From Alicyclobacillus fastidiosus (GTDB lineage: Bacteria; Bacillota; Bacilli; Alicyclobacillales; Alicyclobacillaceae): a stretch of DNA of 64,000 bases. Shown here one piece after another: positions 33,299 through 42,682 of this stretch. Under the pieces are notes generated by a model, which was not told the DNA's origin, did no database searches, and saw only the letters and a list, made by a program, of their open reading frames with translations. Position 1 is the first letter of the stretch. Every line of letters starts with the position of its first letter. The stretch covers positions 3,038,001 to 3,102,000 of the forward strand of contig NZ_CP104067.1 of the NCBI RefSeq assembly GCF_026651875.1. The letters run 5' to 3'. The position numbers and the translations under genes were made by a program.

Positions 33299-34305
33299 AC
33301 GCCATACCTTTGTGGATGGTAGTGCTTCAGGTTGTCCTCGTTTATAAACCAATCCGCGGTTTCTTTCAGTCCGCTTCTAAGTCCGTCCCGGCCGACGTAG
33401 TGCGGAGTCCAGCCAAAATATGTGCGGGCCAATGAATTATCCGCCCACAATCGCTCCACTTCGCTTTCTGCTGGACGAAGCCGTGTTGATTCCGTTTCGA
33501 CCTCTACGTGAACACCCATAACATCTGCAATCAGTTGCACCAATTGTGCGATAGAAATCTCATAATTGCTCCCTACGTTCACTACTTTACCTACCGACGT
33601 GTCGGCTTCGGCTATAGCCGTGAACCCGCGGACTGTGTCCTTCACATAAGTGAAGTCCCGCGTCGGATGAAGCGCGCCGAGTTTCAATTTCCGGTTACCG
33701 CTGGCAATCTGACTAATAATTGTAGGGATGACGGCCCGGAGGGATTGCCTTGGACCAAACGTGTTAAAGGGTCGAACGATGGAAACGGGTGCGCCAAAAG
33801 CGTCATGGAAGGATAATGCGAGCTGATCGGCGCCAATTTTTGTTGCAGCATAGGGCGACTGTGCGCGTAACGGGTGGGATTCCGTGATTGGGACGAACTG
33901 CGCCGTCCCGTACACTTCACTCGTTGAAGTGTGAATGACTCTGTCCGTGCCAAGTGTCTGCGCTGCCTGCAACACGTGCAACGTACCTCTCACATTGGTG
34001 TCTACATACGACGCGGGAGCCTGGTATGAATAGGGTATGCCTACGAGCGCTGCCAGATGGAATACGACTTGGCATCCCCGCATCACGTTCATCACAAAGT
34101 CAGCATCGCGGATATCACCGAATACGATTTCAACCTGATTGTGTACTTCGGAAGGGAGATATTCTAGCCAACCAGAGGAGCCAAATGAATTGTAAAACGC
34201 AAGAGCTTTCACGTGACATCCCCGACAGACAAGCTCTTCGACAAGGTGAGAGCCGATAAACCCATCCGAACCCGTAACCAAGGTTTTTATGCCCGCCAAA
34301 TTCAC
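33295..34305 (-). CDS. legB: Nucleotide-sugar 4,6-dehydratase (LegB)
   Basis: 336 residues of the extended SDR family. The NAD motif is TLVTGSDGFIGSHLVEEL (residues 9-26), then VFHLAALVGIPYSYQAP, the catalytic Thr/Ser region STSEVYG and the Tyr-Lys pair in YAATKIG. It removes water from C4-C6 of the nucleotide-linked N-acetylglucosamine, the first committed step. It is the first gene of the minus-strand unit legB-legC-legG-legI-acetyltransferase, whose genes all overlap. Its promoter should lie at 34306-34400. Confidence 0.9.
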   Translation of the reverse strand: MNLAGIKTLVTGSDGFIGSHLVEELVCRGCHVKALAFYNSFGSSGWLEYLPSEVHNQVEIVFGDIRDADFVMNVMRGCQVVFHLAALVGIPYSYQAPASYVDTNVRGTLHVLQAAQTLGTDRVIHTSTSEVYGTAQFVPITESHPLRAQSPYAATKIGADQLALSFHDAFGAPVSIVRPFNTFGPRQSLRAVIPTIISQIASGNRKLKLGALHPTRDFTYVKDTVRGFTAIAEADTSVGKVVNVGSNYEISIAQLVQLIADVMGVHVEVETESTRLRPAESEVERLWADNSLARTYFGWTPHYVGRDGLRSGLKETADWFINEDNLKHYHPQRYGV

Positions 34306-34367
34306 GATGCACCCTCCCCGCAGACAGATTACTCTATCTTATTCGCCCCACTTTTAGGCTATTCTAG

Positions 34368-34772
34368 GTGCCCGTCCGAAACGGGTTCGACCTGTGTACC
34401 ATACGATTCCCTGAGTACACAAAGGTTTTCAAAGAGATATTCATCCCACGATCCCTAGCAACATTACGTAGCTTTCTGTCTCCATCTGACTTAACATCTC
34501 TGACACCAGAGCAAGTTATTGAGGCTTGGTCAGAACATATGTCACGCCCAGGTGGTACTCGGGGTATGCGCAAAGCGACTCAACTAATTGCAATAGCTAG
34601 GAATAGCGTGGGCGATGTATGCGCCCTCGAGGAGGACAAATGGGAACTTCAGTATTTGCTTGACGCGTATGAGAGAGTACTAACGCACAAGCCCAGGCCC
34701 GTCTATGCATACTCAGTCCGTACACCGTTCTATGTTTTATCTCAACCAAGTTTAGGACAAAATGATGAATAG
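34368..34772 (+). pseudogene. IS110-family transposase, central fragment
   Basis: About 130 residues (FPEYTKVFKEIFIPRSLATL, GTRGMRKATQLIAIARNSVG and LEEDKWELQYLLDAYERVL) match the helical linker of IS110-type transposases between the RuvC-like DEDD domain and the C-terminal helix-hairpin-helix part. Both ends are missing. It lies outside the legionaminic acid operon and points away from it. Confidence 0.7.
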
Positions 34773-34904
34773 CATGGAGTCGGAAGCTATCGAGGCTGGC
34801 ATACACGGGACAACCCTTGAATAGAATGGTGAGAGCAGTCTTCGAGACACCTCTCACTTGTTTTCACTTTTAGTTTTCCTCGCTTAAGGTTTAATGCTGT
34901 TGAA

Positions 34905-34967
34905 GCGTACTCCGGGTGGAGTTGTAGTTTTTCCGGGAGAACTGTCAAATTATCCGGGAGCGCACGA
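34905..34967. repeat. Three tandem sites with a 21-bp period
   Basis: TCCGGG(T/A)G occurs at 34911, 34932 and 34953, exactly 21 bases apart; between the cores the sequence differs. Regularly phased sites like these are seen at transposon ends that bind several transposase subunits (IS21-, Tn552- or Tn7-like). No matching transposase gene is in the window. Confidence 0.6.
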
Positions 34968-35249
34968 TGAGTGCCCATTTTCGTGTCGCCGGACATCGGG
35001 CGACGGATAATCATTGAGGCCCACGCTGTCATACCTCTTCGCCACCTTTAAATAATGAATTGGAACCATGCAGTTGAGCCAATCCATATCATAGTAAGGA
35101 ACACTATTGAACTAATCTGCGTTCCGAACCAATACTGTATATTTATGTATTGGCGAGTCTAAGTCCTTCTTCGACATTCGCCCCCGTTCAATAATGGTTT
35201 CTTTGGCTGTCAGGCATTGAACCTTCCCATAACAATGGTGTTGTAGTAT

Positions 35250-35579
35250 TTACCGTCGGAAACCATTAGAGTCAGCCCAAACGATAGACTGCTTCAGGAG
35301 ATTTTTACCGATTCCGTATCCCCAAAACTCCTTCAGTACGCATACGCCAAATTCGACTGTATGAGAGAATCTCTTCAGGTAGGTTCCTTTACATCTTGAG
35401 AACCCGACAATACTATTATCATTGACCGCAACCAAAAATAGGTTTCTTGGACTGACGGTGTCCGTATGTATTAAATTTTCAAATCCGGGTACATCGATGA
35501 ACCCCTCCCCTTTTTCTCTATCTAGATTTCCGTCTCTCCATCGATTTGTAGCCTTAATTCGGACAAATTTTTTCATCAC
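35250..35579 (-). pseudogene. GNAT acetyltransferase, truncated (copy 2)
   Basis: 109 residues: KKFVRIKATNRWRDGNL, GFIDVPGFENLIHTDTVSPR, FLVAVNDNSIVGFSRCKG, TVEFGVCVLKEFWGYGIGKN (the acetyl-CoA motif V-x-x-x-x-x-G-x-G) and LLKQSIVWADSNGFRR before a stop. GNAT proteins continue for another 40 or so residues here, so the C-terminal strand is lost by a frame break. The centre is identical in DNA to copy 1 at 20.4 kb. Confidence 0.75.
35419..35501 (+). repeat. 83-bp perfect direct repeat, right copy (partner 20404-20486)
   Basis: Identical over 83 bases with the left copy and in the same orientation. Together they bracket the Maf/legionaminic acid island. Confidence 0.9.
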
Positions 35580-35869
35580 GCTTGATGGCAGACCTAATGG
35601 TGTAACTCAGTCTATTCACAAGAAATTCTTGATTTTTGCCCCGCCTATATTAGTCAAATATGAAAAACAAGCAGAGCCTAGAAGGAAGGTGGATACGGAG
35701 AAGCAATAATCGGACATTTAACATTATTGGGTAAAAATCCAATTTAATCTAAACGACAGACTGGTTTTCTTTGGCGCTGTCTTTTTTCGTAACTTCACAG
35801 AGATTTAGCCCAACAGAATTTCCATTTCTCGAGTTTCAGGGAGTTGACATATTACCGTAGCACTTAGGC

Positions 35870-36282
35870 CTTCACCACCAGATTCCTGCTAGCTACGAGG
35901 CGGCTTGGGCCCTACCTCGGTTGTCCTCCCACCAACAAGTTGTGCCCGGCTTAGCTGGGCGCGCTGTGAGACTATGCTGCCCTTTAATACGAAAAGGACT
36001 CATGCATGATCTGTCGCATAAGCCCCGATGATATGAACGACACCGTCAAGCCCCGTGTCGTGATGGGGTTGAAAGCCCGGACCCAAGGCAAGGTTCGTCG
36101 ACGGTTGGCACACTGATATCCGTGGGTTGGTTACCACATTTCGTACCTCCGTCATGGGGCTGCCTCGGACTAGCTTCGTGCGTCAGGTTCTGGACTTTGC
36201 ACAATCGGGGGACGAGGTTTCCCCGTACCGGATTCCTGTGCCTTCAGTCCCGACCTTCAACGCTAATTAGAATTATTCTTTA
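35870..36282. other. Structured non-coding stretch next to an IS110 remnant
   Basis: No frame of note, but several strong stems: GCCCGG/CTGGGC with a five-base loop at about 35947, ACGACAC/GTGTCGT near 36029-36063, CCCC/GGGG around the same place, and GGGGAC with TTTCCCC near 36209. It could be the non-coding end of an IS110/IS1111 element, where bridge RNA is made, or another structured RNA. No known RNA family was recognised. Confidence 0.45.
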
Positions 36283-36750
36283 CTACAGTTCTTCTGAAGC
36301 CAGTCTATGTACTAAACTCCTTACAGCTTCCACTGTATGAGGGAACATTCCGATATATCTCGGTTCTCCACGGCCTTCGTCTGCTACCGCAACTGCGATA
36401 TTTTCCTTAGATACATCCAAACCTACAAACTTTGTGATAGTCTTCATAGTAACGACTCGGCTCCTTTCGTATGTGGCTCTGCACTGTTCTCTCAAGTCTC
36501 AGTGTAATCCACGATGTGCGAAACGGAGCCGGTGTCGTTCATTATGACTAGCGCAAGAATATTCGGGGGGTTCTAGTAGGGGACCTAGATCTTTGGATAC
36601 TGTGCACCTCGTACGGAATGCTTTCACGCCCCAGGCCCACCGAATAATTCTCAGAGCAATACCCTCGGAATCACAAGGCATATTGTGTGAAATACCAGTA
36701 GCCCAATCTACCTGGTATTGGTTTATCAAACCTGTAACTTTAGCACCAGA
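36283..36750 (-). mobile_element. IS110-family remnant: non-coding left end plus transposase N-terminus
   Basis: The frame 36447-36283 reads MKTITKFVGLDVSKENIAVA, then DEGRGEPRYIGMFPHTVEAV and RSLVHRLASEEL, the first 54 residues of an IS110-type DEDD transposase with its first Asp, and then stops. The 300 bases upstream (36448-36750) have no credible gene and correspond to the non-coding end where IS110 elements keep their bridge RNA. The rest of the transposase is gone. Confidence 0.7.
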
Positions 36751-36759
36751 CAAAGAAAG

Positions 36760-38631
36760 TCATTTGTACCACTGCGATTGAATTTCTAGCAGTTTGTAAT
36801 ATTCGCCTCTTGTTTGAATCAATTCTTGATGGGTCCCCGATTCGATGAGCCGTCCCTCTTTCATCACGAGAATTCGGTCTGCTAACCTTGCAAATCCAAT
36901 CCGATGCGAAATCAACAGGGCTGTTCGATCTCCGGCCATCTCTTGAAAACGCCGGTATACCTCCATTTCCGCTATGGGGTCTAGCGCTGCTGTTGGTTCA
37001 TCAAGAATGAGAAAATATGGTTGTCGCATAAATCCTCGTGAGGTGGCTATCTTCTGCCACTGTCCACCAGATAGGTCTCTTCCACCAAAAGTGGGACCGA
37101 GAAGGGTTTCGTACTTATCTTCCCACGCTTCAATAAAGTCTGCCGCTCCGCCGCCAACAGCGGCCTCCTTCACCGCCACAAGCGAGTTCATCCGGGATAA
37201 TTGGCCAAATCCAATGTTTTCCTGTGCAGACAAGTGAAACTGACTAAAATCTTGAAAGACAGTTGATACGTGATTCCATAAAGCGTCCGGATGGATAGCC
37301 CGAATATCTACATCACCGTACTGAATAACTCCTGCCATTGGTTCGTAAAGCCCCAGCAACAATTTCACCAAAGTGCTCTTACCCGCTCCATTTTCTCCGA
37401 GAAGCGCAATTTTCTCACCGGGCTTCACCGTAAATGTGACATCTTGCACAGCTGGAGTCGATGAACCAGGATAGGAAAAGGTCACGCGTTCAGCGACGAT
37501 TGTTTTCGGCTCCGGGTACATCGTACGTGACCATCTCTCATTCAATGCAATTGGTACGTGAGGGATAGATTCACGTTCGGTAGCAGTCGTAGGTTCCGAT
37601 CTCTCCCAAGGCTGTTCAGGAATACGAAGGAAGGTCATGGTGTCTCCCCAAAACCGCATGTACAGATCATGTAGATGTCCAGCGTTGCGAATGGAGCTTT
37701 CCACTTGTTGCTGAAGTTGCTGAACCGCGTAAACAACAGCAACCGCAGCGCCTACAACGAGCCGCTTGTCGACGACGGTCCAGATGACCAATGCTAAACT
37801 AGAGCCAAATGCCACGGCCGGAATCAACCCAACAGCGAAAAGAATCAGTCGATGTTTGGACGCCTGATGAACGGTTTCCTTCCGTACCTCTTCGTAAAGC
37901 GCTCGCCATCGGTTCGACAAATATAAACCAAGTCCAAATAACCGGACCTCCTTGGCTGCATCACGTTCTATAAGCACCTGTACCAAATACTGCATAAGAC
38001 GGTTTTTCGGTGTATGGCCGAAGTACATCTCATACCGGTTGATGTTGAACTTGGTTTGCAATCGGAGCGTCGGGAGGCTTGAACAGATTACAAGGATTGG
38101 AATCAGCCAATATCCTTTAACAGTTACAGCAATTAAGCCGCCAACAGTCACGAGCGTTTGTACTTGGGTGCGAACCATGTAAAAGAGATTAACCAGGCCA
38201 AGGCCCATACCATTCTTGGCTCGAGTTAACTGATCGTGGAACTCCCCATCTTCAAAATGAGCAAGAGACATGCGGGCTGCTTTTACTAGAAGGTCAGTCT
38301 CCAAATGATACGTAAGTTGCTCTTGAAGATAGCTTTCGAGAAAGTCCCCAAGACTGCTTAAACTCTGTTTTAACATTCGTAACAATATCAAGACAACCAA
38401 CCAGGGTAGAAATGCATGAAAGAAGGATACGGCAGGATGACTTGTCGCAGAGTGTCCAGCAACCCAATTTGCCACCGCATTCACCATTTGTCCGAGTACC
38501 CAGATATCTAAAGCAGGTAGTAATCCAGAGAGAATCGTATTCGCTGCAAGTCCAACGGACGAAAATTTACCAGAGTTCCATATATATGTACATAGTAGAC
38601 CTATCCCGGATAACATTTGCAGCGAGTTCAT
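36760..38631 (-). CDS. ABC exporter (membrane plus ATPase), half-transporter
   Basis: About 623 residues: an N-terminal membrane domain with five to six segments, then an ATPase domain from about residue 375. Visible motifs are Walker A LLGENGAGKSTLVKLLLG, Q-loop FQDFSQFH, signature DLSGGQWQK, Walker B YFLILDEPTAALDP and the H-loop SHRIG. AAAGGA precedes the ATG at 38631; starts at 38652 or 38700 are open but have poor sites. It exports an unknown small molecule or peptide and lacks a C39 peptidase domain. The upstream gene encodes a likely partner and overlaps or abuts it. Confidence 0.88.
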   Translation of the reverse strand: MNSLQMLSGIGLLCTYIWNSGKFSSVGLAANTILSGLLPALDIWVLGQMVNAVANWVAGHSATSHPAVSFFHAFLPWLVVLILLRMLKQSLSSLGDFLESYLQEQLTYHLETDLLVKAARMSLAHFEDGEFHDQLTRAKNGMGLGLVNLFYMVRTQVQTLVTVGGLIAVTVKGYWLIPILVICSSLPTLRLQTKFNINRYEMYFGHTPKNRLMQYLVQVLIERDAAKEVRLFGLGLYLSNRWRALYEEVRKETVHQASKHRLILFAVGLIPAVAFGSSLALVIWTVVDKRLVVGAAVAVVYAVQQLQQQVESSIRNAGHLHDLYMRFWGDTMTFLRIPEQPWERSEPTTATERESIPHVPIALNERWSRTMYPEPKTIVAERVTFSYPGSSTPAVQDVTFTVKPGEKIALLGENGAGKSTLVKLLLGLYEPMAGVIQYGDVDIRAIHPDALWNHVSTVFQDFSQFHLSAQENIGFGQLSRMNSLVAVKEAAVGGGAADFIEAWEDKYETLLGPTFGGRDLSGGQWQKIATSRGFMRQPYFLILDEPTAALDPIAEMEVYRRFQEMAGDRTALLISHRIGFARLADRILVMKEGRLIESGTHQELIQTRGEYYKLLEIQSQWYK

Positions 38632-38675
38632 AAAACGTTCCTTTGCCTTCATAGCCTGTATCCCGGGCCCCTCTC

Positions 38676-40532
38676 TCAAGTGACAGTTTCGCGATACCAT
38701 TGTGCTTGCGCCTCAAACAACGAGGTATATTCGCCCCGAGCTGTGACGAGGTCATCGTGGAGGCCCATTTCCGCTAATTCTCCATCACGCAATACCAAAA
38801 TAACATCAGCCAACCGCGCTGTGCCGACTCGATGAGAGATAAGGAAAGTGGTACGCCCTCCGGAAAGTTGCTTGAACTGTTCAAATACCGCGTATTCAGC
38901 TCTGGGATCTAACGCGGACGTTGGCTCATCGAGTATGAGAATGTCCGCATCCCGCATCAAAGTCCTCGCCAAGGCGACTTTCTGCCATTGCCCCCCAGAT
39001 AGATTGATTCCACCAAATTCCTGGTTTAGGAGCGTTTCGTATCCGTCCTTTAACCAAGTCGCGATATCTGATACGCCGGCACGCATCGATGCGTGCCGGA
39101 TATCATCCAAATTATCCAGCTTCGATATATCCCCGAAGCCAATACTCTCACGAAGCGTTAATTCGAAGCGTGTAAAGTCCTGAAATATGACCGTCATGTG
39201 GCGCCACAGGTCATCCTCATGCAACTCTTGAAGCGGGATCCCATCAAGGAGAATTCGACCACGATTTGGTCGGTACATCCCCATCATAAGTTTGACCAGA
39301 GTGGTTTTTCCGGAGCCATTTCGGCCGACAAGCGACGCCGTTTGGCCTGGTACAATATGAAACGAAACACCACGCAGCACCCATTCGTTAGAGTGGGGAT
39401 AGCGGAACCAGACATCCTCGAAGGTAATACCAAGACGTAATGGATTTGGAAACTTGATAGTTCCTTGAGCAACGGATTGGATAGGCCTCTCCAGGAAACG
39501 AAACAGGTTTTCAGCAAATAGCCCGTCTTGATAAAGATTGCGAAGCATTTTCATTATGCTTTCAATCGAACCCTGAAGCTGGCGAATCATCTGAAGTAAC
39601 ATGACATATTCACCCAGGTTCAGGTTTCCATTGGCGATCATGACGGCGAAGATGATAGCCGCAATAGCGAACGCCGCTTGTAGTATGCCGTCGCTCACCA
39701 AGGTTGCCTTAGCTTCCCGCCGCGAATCCTGCAATGTCTCCCGCAACCAGATCTTCTGGTACTTTTGCCACGAATGAAGCAAGTGGCCGCCGAGTCCAAA
39801 CAACCTGACTTCCTTCGAAAACTCCTTGTCTGTCATTGTCCTTTCAAAGTAGGATAGACGTCTCCGAGTTGGTGTAAGCGTATTATAGTCATGGATGTAA
39901 CCCTGCTTTGAATTCCTGATCTTCCACCATAAGGACGGCAGCGCCGCCGTTATAATAAGTAATCCTAGCCACCACGATACGCGGGCAATAACGACCACAA
40001 AACCAATGGACGTTACCATCGATTGACCGGTGTATAAACCAAATATCGAAATATTCACGGTTCGATAATTTAGCATGGCATTCGCACGCTGCAGTTCTTC
40101 GTATCCGTCTTCGTGATCGAAATAGGAGACCTCCATCCGAAATGCCTTCTGCAAAACGCGCAGTTGCAATCGGCCTTTCATTCGATCTCGAAGATAGTCT
40201 TACAAACCGTCTGCTGCCAACTGCACTCCATTACGTGCAATCATAAGAACAAGCAAGGTCCCTGCTGACCAATAAAGAGGTTTGAGGAAAAGTTTACTAT
40301 CATTGGAAATCTATGATGCGATTTGATTGACAAAGCGACCTAGCACAGAAACTTCCCACACTGGAATTAAGCCTTGAACGAGGGTAACGACCACCAATGC
40401 AATCGTCATCATCCAGTTCTCACATGCAAGCAACCACAGGAAACGGGCCGCATTCTTGAACGCATGAATATCTCTGAGGTGAAATTTTGCCTCGTTGTTG
40501 AACTTTGTTTTGATAGACGACACGGGACCCAC
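38676..40532 (-). pseudogene. ABC exporter partner with two in-frame stop codons
   Basis: One frame runs from ATG at 40532 to 38676 and encodes a normal 618-residue exporter, except for TAG at 40311-40313 and TAA at 40200-40202. Before them stand NEAKFHLRDIHAFKNAARFL and a first membrane helix; between them LFLKPLYWSAGTLLVLMIAR; after them DYLRDRMKGRLQLRVLQKAF and the full ATPase domain (LVGRNGSGKTTLVKLMMG, NLSGGQWQKVALARTL, ILILDEPTSALDP, SHRVG). The rest is unbroken. A shortened product from the ATG at 40181 would lack the first two helices, so function is doubtful. It would form a heterodimer with the next gene. Confidence 0.85.
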
Positions 40533-41154
40533 CTCGAGATTGTATTTTGCGTTTCAAATGCACACGAAATGGTAGCTCAAATCTTCTGTAATTTAAATAT
40601 TTTATGAGATGAAAGAAAGTATTTACCTAGTTGTTTATTAAACTGGTGTGGTATTGCGTTAAACTGCCCCTAAACGACATGACAGCGTCCGGGATTGCGC
40701 TGAATATCCATGCACCAATTGATCGACGAGGTTGTTCAATTCTCGCCCCCGCTTGTTCAATATCAAATCCGTAAAACTTACGCATATTCATATAGATTTG
40801 GGAGAGACAATGGGTACAAAATCAGGAAAAACATTCACCTCGCTGAAGTGAACATGGAAAAAAAGTTCGCAAGATGTGACAATATGAGGATCGGTCCCGG
40901 TACCCCGACCAATGCAACCTTAGACATCGCTTTCTTCAAGTTTTTAGCTCTCTTAAAGCTCTCCAGTTTTATTAGACCAAATAGTCACGAGGTATACGAC
41001 TCTGATTGTTGATGGACTCACCTCAAAACATGACAGTGCTATCATACATAGCCTTGAGTATTCTGATTATTATGTTACAAACTAATTATATGTTATTATT
41101 ACCATAATATTTGCGCATTCGTATTTCGTGTTTACTTACTTGGAGGCGTTAACC
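40533..41154. other. Intergenic stretch before the LacI gene
   Basis: A 100-codon plus-strand frame at 40710-41012 lacks a ribosome site and family features and is not called. The AT-rich DNA at 41060-41110 (TAATTATATG, ATTACCATAATAT) probably contains the promoter of the LacI-family gene. Confidence 0.4.
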
Positions 41155-42177
41155 GTGACGAACATTCATGATGTGGCAAAACTTGCTCAGGTATCCTCAA
41201 TGACAGTATCTCGTGTCATTAATGGAAACGGTTACGTCAAGGAACAGACAAAAAAACGTGTTCTCCAAGCAATGAAAGAATTGAACTACGTGCCCAACAG
41301 TTTAGCGCGAAGTCTGGTCCGACAAAAGACACAAACTCTTGCTTTGATTGTCCCAGATATCAGAAACCCCTTCTTTACGACGATCGCTCGAGGTACCGAG
41401 GATATGGCTAGAAAACAAAACTATCGAGTCATTCTTGGCAATACCGACGAAAACGTAAACAAGGAACTTGAATATATAGAAATGTGTTTGTCGATTCGAG
41501 TAGATGGCGTGATCGTTGTTCCTGCCGGAAACGAATCAAAGCGTAACCTGAAAATGCTTTCCGAGTTCAAGATCCCTTATGTGCTTGTAGATAGAGAAGT
41601 AGCCGGGATTCACTCTGATGTGGTTCGAGGCGACAGTGTGCTCGGGACGAAACAATTAATGGATCATCTATTTAATTTGGGACATCAGAACATTGCAATC
41701 ATCACGGGTAGTCTCACGACTTCAACGAGTCGCGACCGATTATTGGGCTACACGCAGGCATTAAAAGAGTCTGGGATCGAATTTCGGGCAGAATACGTCA
41801 AAGAGGCTTCTTATACGAAGCCCCTGAACAATCAGGTCGTACATGAATTGGTGAGTTGCACCCCACGCCCTACGGCCATCTTTACGGCGAATAACTTTGT
41901 TGCCGCGCAAACCGTAAAACTATTGCGTCAGCAAAATTTTTCCGTGCCTGAGGATGTATCTATTGTTTCCTTCGACGATTTTGACCAGATATCCCTTGCT
42001 GAGCCGTTTCTCACTGTCGCTACGCAGCCTGCATACAACTTCGGATCGCTCGCGACTCAGATGCTTTTTGAGGTTATCGATGGGATTCCTATCTCCGGGC
42101 CACGGAAAATCATCTTTCAGCCAGAAATCATTATCCGACGTTCTTCTGGCGCAGCGAGGCCTATAAGTACACCGTAA
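41155..42177 (+). CDS. LacI-family transcription regulator
   Basis: 340 residues. The helix-turn-helix TNIHDVAKLAQVSSMTVSRV and hinge helix PNSLARSLVRQKT are followed by a periplasmic-binding-type sensor domain (LALIVPDIRNPFFTTIARG, VDGVIVVPAG, QNIAIITGSLTTST and PEDVSIVSFDDF). It is a dimeric sugar-responsive repressor. GGAGG precedes the GTG at 41155; an upstream in-frame ATG is less likely. LacI-like palindromes in this window stand at 5958-5971 and 15855-15868, but the target cannot be fixed. A dehydrogenase remnant follows it. Confidence 0.9.
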   Translation: MTNIHDVAKLAQVSSMTVSRVINGNGYVKEQTKKRVLQAMKELNYVPNSLARSLVRQKTQTLALIVPDIRNPFFTTIARGTEDMARKQNYRVILGNTDENVNKELEYIEMCLSIRVDGVIVVPAGNESKRNLKMLSEFKIPYVLVDREVAGIHSDVVRGDSVLGTKQLMDHLFNLGHQNIAIITGSLTTSTSRDRLLGYTQALKESGIEFRAEYVKEASYTKPLNNQVVHELVSCTPRPTAIFTANNFVAAQTVKLLRQQNFSVPEDVSIVSFDDFDQISLAEPFLTVATQPAYNFGSLATQMLFEVIDGIPISGPRKIIFQPEIIIRRSSGAARPISTP

Positions 42178-42339
42178 GCCACATGGAATACGATCGGGGA
42201 CATCTATTCTTTTTATCAGAATCAGTCCGTAATGACCCCTTTTTAAAATGATATTTGTGTATAATTCACGCCTGCAGAAGTTCAGATTTAATGATGTCGC
42301 CTGACTCCGGCCTAGTGTTTCGCGGCATGATTCTGAAAA

Positions 42340-42460
42340 TTACATTGCTGTGAAGCCGCCGTCTACTGGTAACGCAATACCCGTGATAAATGAGGATTCA
42401 TCTGAACATAGATACAGTGCTGCCTCGGCGTATTCATAGGGCCTTCCCCACTGACGCCAT
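42340..42460 (-). pseudogene. C-terminal remnant of a short-chain dehydrogenase
   Basis: The minus strand reads [20 protein letters not shown], then [16 protein letters not shown] and a stop, the standard ending of sugar-related SDR enzymes. Nothing upstream continues it in frame. Confidence 0.8.
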
Positions 42461-42638
42461 CAAACGTATCAACCCGTGTTACTACAACAACGCCACTTTA
42501 GTTTTGGCCTGGTAAATCACATAGCAAGTCGGTCGGATATTGTGAAGGAATGTCTACACGCATAGATTTATGGTGATGTATTTTGACTGAGTAAGGTGCA
42601 GATGCCCAAGTAGATTTTGCACTAAATTCCTAAAAATA

Positions 42639-42666
42639 GCAGGCCCCGTATTTACACGAGACCTGC
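42639..42666 (-). terminator. Rho-independent terminator of the large secreted protein gene
   Basis: On the minus strand GCAGGTCTCG pairs with CGGGGCCTGC (ten pairs including G-U) around an eight-base loop and is followed by TATTTTTA. It lies 17 bases after the stop. Confidence 0.8.
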
Positions 42667-42682
42667 ATTTGAAAGCACAGGA

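Larger units (their letters stand above)
42178..42682. other. Intergenic stretch with an SDR remnant and a terminator
   Basis: Apart from the SDR piece at 42340-42460 and the terminator at 42639-42666, nothing coding is seen. Confidence 0.4.

Noticed and set aside
23213..34305. Flagellar glycosylation locus
   Set aside because: The enzymes fit, but no flagellin, FliD, FliS or other motility gene is present within the window; the acceptor-like genes are Ena and DUF4183 types.
35709..35717. Third copy of ATCGGACAT
   Set aside because: It is a single site without a partner at 22 bp and no operon starts nearby, so chance is likely.
35870..36282. Group II or group I intron
   Set aside because: The stems are strong, but I could find no domain V-like hairpin, no intron core motifs and no reverse transcriptase remnant.
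40710..41012. 100-codon plus-strand frame before the LacI gene
   Set aside because: No ribosome binding site, no family pattern, and it lies in the probable promoter region.
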